From Candidatus Methylomirabilota bacterium (lineage in GTDB: Bacteria > Methylomirabilota > Methylomirabilia > Methylomirabilales > Methylomirabilaceae), in assembly GCA_016200385.1 (NCBI GenBank), contig JACQEV010000037.1, forward strand, positions 1-5,306: a stretch of DNA of 5,306 nt, read 5' to 3'. The stretch's first letter is position 1. Each line of letters begins with the position of its first letter. Under the pieces are notes generated by a model that worked only from the letters and a program-made list of their open reading frames with translations, searched no databases and was not told the DNA's origin. Both the position numbers and the translations under genes were made by a program. This document shows, one piece after another, positions 1 to 4,352 of the stretch.

Positions 1-1406
1 GCCGCCTCTGCGTGAAGCACCACAAACTGGGCCGCTCGGATGAGCGCCATGGGTGGCGGCTCGACCACTGAAATGAGAGCGCCAGCCTCCTGCAGCCGCT
101 TCACCGCAGTTCGGTAGGCGCCGGCCACTTCATCATGAAGCGGATGAAGCCACCCGTCGGGGAACTGACCGACCCGAAGTCCACCTAGCGTGTCACAGAC
201 CCGGGCCATGGGAATGCTCCCCCGGGATGAACTCCGCTCCTGGCCAGTAACCTGGTTGGCCGTCTGATCAACGTCGCTCTCCATGACCCATGCCAGCCAG
301 GCGGCTGCCGCCAGCCCCGGGCTGAGGGCCTGTTCGTCCGTCGCGGAGGAGCGTCGAGCGGCGAGGATGTCCGCGAAGGCGCGTTCCTCCTGGTGAGGAT
401 CGTCGGCCATGACCGCAAGCAATATGGCTGCGTCGGCGCATGTGGCCGCCAGCGGCCCCACGTGATCAAGACTCCAAGACAGCGGCAGCACGCCCTGTCG
501 AGTGACTCGCCCGGACGTCGGCTTCAGGCCCACCACGCCGCAGGCGGCCGCGGGAATGCGAATGGATCCCCCGGTATCGGTGCCGATCGCGCCGAGCGCA
601 AGATTGGCGGCCACAGCCGCCGCCGAACCACCGCTCGACCCACCCGCCATATGCCCGCGACGTCGGGGATTGTTCACCGCGCCGAAGTGGGGGTTTTCCG
701 AGGTGACGCCGTAGGCTAACTCATGCAGATTCGCGGCCCCTAGGATAACGGCTCCAGCGGCCCGAAGGCGCGCCACCACGTCCGCGTCAGTCGAGCTGGG
801 GAATGCGTCGAGGACTCGGCTACCACCTGTCATGGCATAGCCCCGAATCTGCATGAGGTCTTTGACGGCTAGGGGGATACCGGCAAGCAGGCCGGCGGAG
901 TCCGCTGCCAGCGCCTTGTCAGCAGCCCGGGCTTCCTGGCGGGCCTGCTCCTCGAAGACCGCGATGAACGCGTTCAACTCTTCTGCCTCGCGGATTCGCG
1001 CGAGGTGCTGCTCGACCAGCTTGACGGGCGAAAGCCGTCGTGTTCGCAGGAGATGAAGTGCCGTCGTGAGGGTCATCGGCGAATCCTGCTTCATCGAAGC
1101 GAATCGAGGAGGCGAAACCTCGCCTCTCTGCGCCGCCGCGTCCGGTGTGTCTTCGACCTGTGCCGCCACGTTCGGGGATTGCTCGGCTACAGCGGCGGGA
1201 CTTTCGGCATGGCCAACAACCGCAGTTGGAGTGGCCTCAAAAGCGGGGCCGACAGTGTCAGGGATGGCTTGCGCCGATAGACACTCCAGCTCCGCCAAGT
1301 GCTCTTTAAGCCGCGCCGCCCACTCCTCGACGCGGTCGGCATCCATCGGCTCACGCCGCAGGCGGCCAATCGCGGACACCATCTCCCGAAGGATTTCTTC
1401 GGACAT
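1..1406 (-). CDS. Amidase-signature family hydrolase with fused N-terminal GatC/AtzG-like domain (partial, 3' end outside window)
   Basis: The frame is open from 1406 to the left edge, giving 468 residues without the C-terminus. Residues 111-468 are an amidase-signature domain that hydrolyses a carboxamide, or transfers its ammonia, through a Ser-cisSer-Lys triad. The triad is visible as K182 (in IPLAVKD), S257 (in AGGSSGGSAAA) and the nucleophile S281 (in TDTGGSIRIPA); the S257-S281 spacing of 24 is the family standard. Residues 1 to about 60 form a helical module with the order of GatC/AtzG subunits (ADRVEEWAARLKEHLAELE, then VGPAFEATP). Residues 60-105 are an Ala/Pro/Glu/Val-rich linker. 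The start is well fixed: an in-frame TAA lies at 1412-1410, ATG 1406 is the first start after it, and GGAGGGAG (1421-1414) sits 7 bases upstream. A second in-frame ATG at 1076 (M111) would give the bare amidase. The substrate is unknown; GatA of the Glu-tRNA amidotransferase, an AtzE-like or a general amidase are all possible. No signal peptide is seen, so it is probably cytoplasmic. Confidence 0.93.
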   Translation of the reverse strand, partial: MSEEILREMVSAIGRLRREPMDADRVEEWAARLKEHLAELECLSAQAIPDTVGPAFEATPTAVVGHAESPAAVAEQSPNVAAQVEDTPDAAAQRGEVSPPRFASMKQDSPMTLTTALHLLRTRRLSPVKLVEQHLARIREAEELNAFIAVFEEQARQEARAADKALAADSAGLLAGIPLAVKDLMQIRGYAMTGGSRVLDAFPSSTDADVVARLRAAGAVILGAANLHELAYGVTSENPHFGAVNNPRRRGHMAGGSSGGSAAAVAANLALGAIGTDTGGSIRIPAAACGVVGLKPTSGRVTRQGVLPLSWSLDHVGPLAATCADAAILLAVMADDPHQEERAFADILAARRSSATDEQALSPGLAAAAWLAWVMESDVDQTANQVTGQERSSSRGSIPMARVCDTLGGLRVGQFPDGWLHPLHDEVAGAYRTAVKRLQEAGALISVVEPPPMALIRAAQFVVLHAEA

Positions 1407-1667
1407 CCGTTATCTCCCTCCGCACAAGACCATTCAACCAGGTTCGCGTCTTTTCGCAGGCGCTTCAGGCGACCTTACCATAGGCAACGACCTGGAACAA
1501 ACGGAATGCGCCAGTGCGAGCTGTTTTCTGATCTGCAAGAATGATTTTGTGTTTCCGCCTTCCAGTTGGCATTATTAATGAGAAGCCGCCTCTCCAGTCG
1601 GGGTGGGTTATTCGTTTGGCTGACGTTCAGATTGTTCAATGCGCCCGCATGTTGGGAGAGTAGTGAC
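1407..1667. other. Divergent intergenic region between amidase and lipoprotein
   Basis: This 261-base gap separates two genes that point away from each other, so it should hold both promoters. Apart from the two ribosome binding sites I find no -35/-10 pair with good spacing on either strand, and no convincing operator palindrome. Its right half is more AT-rich than the amidase gene. The frames that cross it on either strand have no recognisable protein content. Confidence 0.5.
1414..1421 (-). promoter_or_regulatory. Ribosome binding site of the fused amidase
   Basis: On the minus strand GGAGGGAG lies 7 bases before ATG 1406. Together with the TAA at 1412-1410, in the same frame, it fixes the start of the long fused form and shows that the N-terminal module is translated rather than being an accidental extension of the frame. 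Confidence 0.75.
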
Positions 1668-2297
1668 ATGAAACCAAAGGCCGCTGGATTCCTGATTGTT
1701 CCACTCGCGATCGGACTCGTTGCCTGTGCCTCCTATGAGATCAGGCCGTTGATTCCACAGCCCATCGAATCCTACCCACTGCGGGAGATTAGCCGTGAAG
1801 TCACCGTTGCAGCAGAGTCGTTAGCTACTAAGGAAAAGGCCGAGGCGGCGTTCAGTGTCGACCTGACCGAGCAAGGATATGCCCCAATCCTGCTGGTGAT
1901 GGAAAACCGGTCAGGCGACAAAATCCTCCTCGTAAAGGATCAGATAGAACTCGTGGATGGCCGAGGTAATCTGCACAAACCTGTCTCCGCGCATGTAATG
2001 GCAGAAAAGTTCGGATACGGCAAGTTAGTGCGCGCATTGTCGGGCTTTGGACCCTTCTTTTCTCTGCCCGCCAAAGTGGCTAACAAGAAGATGCGGAGCG
2101 ACTGGAGCAGCAAGGAGTTGCCTGCGAAGAAGGTCCTGATGCCGAATCAGGAAACCCATGGGGTCCTTTACTTTGAATTAGGACCCATGCTTCCCACACT
2201 GCCAAAATCGGCCCTGCATATCCCCCTGAAAAACCTCCGGACGGGGAAGCGTCATGCCGTATTCCTTCGGATAGGCCCTCCTTCCACCATGAAATAA
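1668..2297 (+). CDS. Hypothetical outer-membrane-type lipoprotein, 209 aa
   Basis: The product is a secreted lipoprotein of unknown function. Residues 1-20 are a lipoprotein signal peptide: basic start MKPK, hydrophobic core, and lipobox LVAC with the lipidated Cys at position 20. Ala at +2 suggests outer-membrane sorting by the E. coli rule. The mature part begins with a Pro-rich linker. Residues 62-105 look like paired beta-strands (YAPILLVMENRSGDKILLVK), as in small immunoglobulin-like or beta-sandwich domains of periplasmic lipoproteins. Residues 122-138 are hydrophobic but short. A further strand near 157-171 (THGVLYFELG) ends in a positively charged tail. The start is ATG 1668, because GGGAG at 1654-1658 lies 9 bases upstream and this start gives a complete signal peptide; the frame extends further upstream (to 1566) but that part is not protein-like. 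The gene stands alone, diverging from the amidase. I do not recognise a named family. Confidence 0.85.
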   Translation: MKPKAAGFLIVPLAIGLVACASYEIRPLIPQPIESYPLREISREVTVAAESLATKEKAEAAFSVDLTEQGYAPILLVMENRSGDKILLVKDQIELVDGRGNLHKPVSAHVMAEKFGYGKLVRALSGFGPFFSLPAKVANKKMRSDWSSKELPAKKVLMPNQETHGVLYFELGPMLPTLPKSALHIPLKNLRTGKRHAVFLRIGPPSTMK

Positions 2298-2335
2298 TCA
2301 ACTTCTTTTAGCCTACGCCGCAAGTGGCTTTGCGC

Positions 2336-2416
2336 TGTCCTTGCGAGCGACGCGAAGGCGCGAAGCGATATCACCCTTCTTGGGATTGCTTCAGTCGCGT
2401 CGGCTGAGTGGCTTGA
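2336..2416. repeat. Decayed palindromic intergenic repeat (REP/MITE-like)
   Basis: The left arm carries TTGCGAGCGACGCGAAGG and then GAAGCGATATCACCC. The right arm, read on the other strand, gives GTCAAGCCACTCAGCCGACG and then GAAGCAATCCC. The arms are imperfect inverted copies around the centre TTCTT (about 2378-2382). This matches the widespread style of intergenic elements built as GTCATTGCGAGCGAAGCGAAGCAATC and its reverse complement. The arms have diverged, so this is probably an old copy. It lies just downstream of the 209-aa lipoprotein gene, and its folded RNA could serve as that gene's 3' end. The exact borders are uncertain. Confidence 0.5.
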
Positions 2417-2441
2417 CGCCTCCGAGGGCCTGTGATAGAAG
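2413..2441 (+). promoter_or_regulatory. Probable sigma70-type promoter for the glycine-zipper lipoprotein gene
   Basis: TTGACG (2413-2418) is separated by 17 bases from TAGAAG (2436-2441), and a TGTGA stretch lies just before the -10. Five of six bases match the -35 consensus and four of six the -10. Transcription would begin near 2448 and leave a leader of about 158 bases before the ATG at 2606. The -35 overlaps the end of the palindromic repeat, so the repeat may have supplied part of this promoter. Confidence 0.45.
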
Positions 2442-2504
2442 GGACGCACCGTGGAGGCAGGTTAAAAGCAGCCCAGCGGCAGGCGGGAGGAAGATACGTC
2501 GCAG

Positions 2505-2609
2505 ATGCAAACAAGATGGAACCTGGATTTCCGGCAAGGATCGGGATGCAGTGCCTTGGTTTTTTTGCTGTCCGCACGTGGTGGATGGGCAAGGGCGGGA
2601 GCATCATGA
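2505..2609 (+). CDS. Possible 34-codon leader peptide overlapping the next start
   Basis: ATG 2505 opens a short frame that ends at TGA 2607-2609. The stop overlaps the ATG of the glycine-zipper gene as ATGA (2606-2609), the classical arrangement for translational coupling. The product would start MQTRWNLDF and contain a short hydrophobic run (SALVFLL). GGGAGG at 2485-2490 is 14 bases upstream, longer than ideal. Nothing in the peptide is recognisable, and a frame this short can arise by chance in a GC-rich leader. Confidence 0.25.
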   Translation: MQTRWNLDFRQGSGCSALVFLLSARGGWARAGAS

Positions 2610-2989
2610 CGAAGAGTGTGGTGTGTGCCGTTCTAATCCTGGCGACTTTTATCTCCTCTTGCGCACGCCCCTACAGTCCCGTGATCGACCCGGCGATGAT
2701 TCGTGACCCGGCCAGGTATGAGCGCGACCTCGCGGAGTGTGGAGCTCTGGCGAGCGAGCAGAGTCGATCGGAGCGGGTGGGTACCGGGGCGGTGAGGGGC
2801 GGCTTCTTCGGCGCGATTTTTGGGTCCTTGCTTGGCTGGATCGGTGGCCGGCCGGGTACAGGGGCCGCCGTCGGGGCCGTCGTGGGGGCCACGGGGGGAG
2901 CTGCTAGCGGCGCGGGGGCGGCCTCGCAAGACTACGAAACCATCTACCGCAATTGCATGATCGCTCGTGGCTGGCCGGTATTGCGATAG
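2606..2989 (+). CDS. Glycine-zipper lipoprotein, 127 aa
   Basis: This is a small envelope lipoprotein with a membrane-inserting glycine-zipper segment. Residues 1-19 are a lipoprotein signal peptide with lipobox ISSC and lipidated Cys19; Ala at +2 suggests the outer membrane. Residues 28-50 are polar and helical (RDPARYERDLAEC). Residues 59-106 form a long Gly/Ala-rich stretch with repeated GxxxG spacing (GGFFGAIFGSLLGWIGG, then GAAVGAVVGATGG), typical of Gly-zipper/Omp-type and 17-kDa-antigen-like proteins. The tail, NCMIARGWPVL, is a common ending of such small proteins. Besides the lipidated Cys only C45 and C117 remain, one on each side of the zipper, so a disulphide closing a hairpin is plausible. 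The start at ATG 2606 is supported by the complete signal peptide and by GGGAG at 2597-2601, although the 4-base spacing is tight. The family is usually tied to envelope integrity or stress, but the exact role here is unknown. Confidence 0.88.
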   Translation: MTKSVVCAVLILATFISSCARPYSPVIDPAMIRDPARYERDLAECGALASEQSRSERVGTGAVRGGFFGAIFGSLLGWIGGRPGTGAAVGAVVGATGGAASGAGAASQDYETIYRNCMIARGWPVLR

Positions 2990-3155
2990 GCGATCTTGCA
3001 GCGAGATGTTTTCTGGCTTCTCTCCCCTGTTGCTGGGCAGGGATTAGTGGCCGGCGACAATCATGCGGCGGATCTTGAGGGTGGGAGCGACGACGCTGTT
3101 GCGGAAGGTGAGATCGCTACCAACCACAGTGATTTTTGCTGAATTAGGACTCGGC
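2990..3155. other. Intergenic region with an unexplained minus-strand coding fragment
   Basis: No terminator hairpin with a T-run follows the glycine-zipper gene. On the minus strand the stretch from about 3154 to 3044 reads as the end of a protein (ITVVGSDLTFRNSV, then IRRMIVAGH and TAA at 3046-3044). It has an alternating hydrophobic pattern and could be the tail of a lost gene. Further upstream this frame continues only as the antisense of the antitoxin remnant. I do not recognise the fragment and cannot exclude chance. Confidence 0.3.
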
Positions 3156-3358
3156 ATGAGGATTACGATAGAAATTGATGACGAGCTACTTAACCAAGCG
3201 CTGGCGCTTACCAAGGCAAAGACGAAGAAGAAACTCATCCACCGTTCTCTGGAGGCGCTCATCCGCCAGCAGCGGATCGAGCGTTTGCTGGGAAAACTGG
3301 GCCGTTGTCCCTTCAGCTCACACCAAGAAGGCTCGCCAGGCTCCGTGCCGATGACTGA
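3156..3358 (+). pseudogene. vapB: VapB-type antitoxin, frameshifted
   Basis: Residues 1 to about 49 from ATG 3156 are a ribbon-helix-helix VapB antitoxin: a beta strand MRITIEIDDELL, then helices with TKAKTKKKLIHRSLEALI and RQQRIERLLGKLG. Such proteins bind the operator and neutralise a PIN-domain RNase. After LGKLGR (about 3305) this frame turns into sequence unlike any antitoxin and runs on to 3503. The frame starting at 3305 gives LSLQLTPRRLARLRADD and stops at TGA 3356-3358. Joining the two yields about 67 residues, the normal VapB length with a normal basic tail, so a single indel near 3300-3306 is the simplest reading. The remnant of the partner toxin follows directly. A weak GGA lies about 8 bases before the ATG. 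A truncated DNA-binding half could still be made from the intact part, but the toxin-binding tail would be lost. A sequencing error is the alternative. Confidence 0.75.
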
Positions 3359-3613
3359 AGGAGCGCGGGCACACGGCACCCGAGCTTCAGGAACTCCGCG
3401 AGGACTTGGAGGCGCTGAAGCAGTTCCCGATTACGCAATCCGTTTGGAGGTCGGCCTATCGGATTGCTCACACCCTCCAATGGTCTGTCCATTCCAGCGA
3501 TAGATCATTTAATTGCGTCCGTGGCCCTGGCTTACTCGTGCCGCCTATTTCACCGTGACACGCACTTTGACCTGCTGGCCCGTCATGTCGAACTTCCTGT
3601 TTGGAAGCCTTAG
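3355..3613 (+). pseudogene. vapC: VapC-type PIN-domain toxin, N-terminally deleted and frameshifted
   Basis: Intact VapC toxins are roughly 130-140-residue Mg-dependent RNases. Only the second part is present, in two frames. From 3355 one frame reads ELQELREDLEALKQFP (3382-3429) and SVWRSAYRIAHTLQ (3439-3480). From 3485 another frame continues with LSIPAIDHLIASVALAY and LFHRDTHFDLLARH, ending at TAG 3611-3613. The Asp in PAIDHLIA and the HRDTHFD segment match the third and fourth conserved acidic sites of PIN domains. The indel lies near 3481-3485. The first half, with the LVDTSVW-type motif and the conserved Glu, is absent: the antitoxin stop is followed at once by the toxin's middle, which implies that about 50-60 codons were deleted at the junction near 3355. 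No start codon serves the remnant. I judge this dead, because three separate lesions fall in under 500 bases. It was probably co-transcribed with the antitoxin before decay. Confidence 0.78.
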
Positions 3614-3825
3614 CGCGGACCAGCGACCATCTTTAGCTCGGCCCGCCTGTGGCTTCCCTTGGGGCACTAGGGCCTTTTTGCGCCTGGCGGGGCCCTATCG
3701 GAGCGGCCCACTTTCACTCCGCAATCCCGGCGCCCACGCGACCAAGCCCTCCAATCAGTGGAAAATTCTGATGGGTTCGTACTTAGGGCCTTCACTACCG
3801 TGGTCACAGGTCCTCTGGAAAAAGC

Positions 3826-3855
3826 TTGACTTCGTTGAGGCGGGGGTAATATAGT
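3826..3855 (+). promoter_or_regulatory. Strong sigma70-type promoter
   Basis: TTGACT (3826-3831) and TATAGT (3850-3855) each match the consensus at five of six positions, with an 18-base spacer rich in G just before the -10. Transcription would start near 3862. This is the best promoter in the window. It drives either a short terminated RNA or the two genes to its right. Confidence 0.6.
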
Positions 3856-3861
3856 GCGTGC

Positions 3862-3990
3862 CCTAAGGATGATCACGATGGTCCCGGGGTAGCAATAGGA
3901 TCTTCGCCATCCCCACAGTTTGGTTGACGCGCTATGTACCAAAACGCCTTCTCGGGCAGAGCCTGGCCAGGGAAGGCGTTTTGTCTTTTT
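3862..3990 (+). ncRNA. Candidate small RNA or attenuated leader, about 130 nt
   Basis: The transcript is bounded by the promoter whose start would fall near 3862 and by the intrinsic terminator ending near 3990. The body has no ribosome binding site followed by a meaningful frame. A weak stem, GATGG with CCATC (around 3889 and 3907), could form in the 5' part. I recognise no 6S, SRP, RNase P or known riboswitch core. Because the next gene on the same strand begins only 134 bases after the terminator, the stretch may instead be the conditional leader of that gene. No clear antiterminator pairing was seen. Confidence 0.35.
3940..3990 (+). terminator. Intrinsic terminator with a 12-bp perfect stem
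   Basis: CAAAACGCCTTC (3940-3951) pairs perfectly with GAAGGCGTTTTG (3972-3983) across a 20-base loop, and TCTTTTT (3984-3990) follows. The loop itself ends in the self-complementary CCTGGCCAGG (3962-3971), which could give a branched fold. The T-run is on the right side only, so the terminator acts on plus-strand transcripts. It ends no visible protein gene, which is why a short RNA or an attenuator is suggested. Confidence 0.82.
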
Positions 3991-4110
3991 CGCTTCGCCA
4001 GGAAAAAGTTATCTGAGGCCCGGGTGGAGATCACGAGGCAAGAATTGGCGTCGATTGACACCGCGCGGGCGCACAGATCGAGGTCGATAACATCAATTTC
4101 GCAATCACAT

Positions 4111-4115
4111 GGAGG
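4111..4115 (+). promoter_or_regulatory. Ribosome binding site that selects GTG 4124
   Basis: GGAGG lies exactly 8 bases before GTG 4124. The in-frame ATG at 4109 overlaps this site and has no ribosome binding site of its own, so the GTG is the better start. Confidence 0.7.
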
Positions 4116-4123
4116 TGTTGGCA

Positions 4124-4315
4124 GTGTCGAAAGATTATTGTCTCTATTTGGAGTCAAGCACTGACGCGCAGGGAAGGCCCATCCACCGTGTTGCCAACTG
4201 TCAGCCCGAGTTAAATGCAAAAGCCATCTGCGGTCCAATAGTTGAAGAGCGCTGGGTCTATACTATTAAAGAAGTAGCAAGGTGCCCAGATGGGCGCACG
4301 ATCGTCGAATGTTAA
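4124..4315 (+). CDS. Small five-cysteine protein of unknown function, 63 aa
   Basis: Read from GTG 4124, the product begins MSKDYCLYLESSTDAQGRPI and ends at TAA 4313-4315. It has cysteines at positions 6, 26, 36, 54 and 63, the last being the C-terminal residue. There is no signal peptide or membrane segment, so disulphide use would need another export route; a metal-binding or redox role in the cytoplasm is equally possible. The spacing does not match a zinc ribbon (no CxxC) or a known ferredoxin pattern. The sequence has a sensible secondary-structure rhythm (RWVYTIKEVARCPDG), and the ideal GGAGG supports real translation. It lies 37 bases before a lipoprotein gene on the same strand and downstream of a promoter plus terminator, so the two are probably co-transcribed. 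I recognise no family. Confidence 0.65.
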   Translation: MSKDYCLYLESSTDAQGRPIHRVANCQPELNAKAICGPIVEERWVYTIKEVARCPDGRTIVEC

Positions 4316-4352
4316 TTCGTTGACCAGTCATCCCAAGAGGGTGAAAATCAAG

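Larger units (their letters stand above)
3614..4123. other. Gene-free stretch of about 510 bases
   Basis: Between the toxin remnant and the small Cys-rich gene no frame on either strand looks like a protein. The first 210 bases (3614-3825) show nothing I can name. They are followed by a promoter (3826-3855), a terminator (3940-3990) and about 130 bases of leader up to the GTG at 4124. No tRNA-like fold, CRISPR repeat or insertion-sequence end was found. Confidence 0.6.

Noticed and set aside
185..469. 94-codon minus-strand frame inside the amidase region
   Set aside because: It is the amidase gene read in another frame: an Arg/Pro/Trp-rich product with no domain, while the true frame contains the full amidase signature.
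393..1280. Several plus-strand frames (393-719, 502-714, 853-1056, 1005-1280)
   Set aside because: All are antisense readings of the GC-rich amidase gene, with Arg/Ala-rich products and no ribosome binding sites or recognisable motifs.
1066..1578. 170-codon plus-strand frame
   Set aside because: Its first two thirds are antisense to the amidase linker and GatC-like module, and the rest is intergenic. Composition is Ser/Arg/Ala-rich without domains, and the opposite strand explains it.
1566..1667. Upstream extension of the 209-aa lipoprotein
   Set aside because: The extra 34 residues would bury the signal peptide inside the protein. ATG 1668 has its own ribosome binding site and gives a standard lipoprotein signal.
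2432..2605. Upstream extension of the glycine-zipper protein
   Set aside because: The extra 58 residues overlap the proposed promoter and leader and would place the lipobox internally; ATG 2606 gives a complete signal peptide.
3044..3379. 111-codon minus-strand frame as an intact gene
   Set aside because: Two thirds are the antisense of the antitoxin remnant, and the Ser-rich hydrophobic run (SASAWLSSSSS) is a shadow of its acidic and Leu codons. Only the last third remains unexplained.
3063..3503. A 146-residue plus-strand protein containing the antitoxin domain
   Set aside because: The part before M at 3156 and the part after LGKLGR are not VapB-like. The real tail lies in another frame, so this frame is the product of a frameshift.
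4055..4091. Perfect TTGACA as a promoter directly before the small gene
   Set aside because: No acceptable -10 lies 16-18 bases away. GATAAC is 25 bases downstream, too far for a normal spacer.
3934..4164. 76-codon plus-strand frame starting MYQNAFSG
   Set aside because: Its first residues are encoded by the terminator stem, its end overlaps the small gene in another frame, and there is no ribosome binding site.
3873..4238. 121-codon minus-strand frame across the terminator and small gene
   Set aside because: It runs through the terminator stem and the antisense of the Cys-rich gene. It has a pleasant alternating stretch but no ribosome binding site or recognisable domain.
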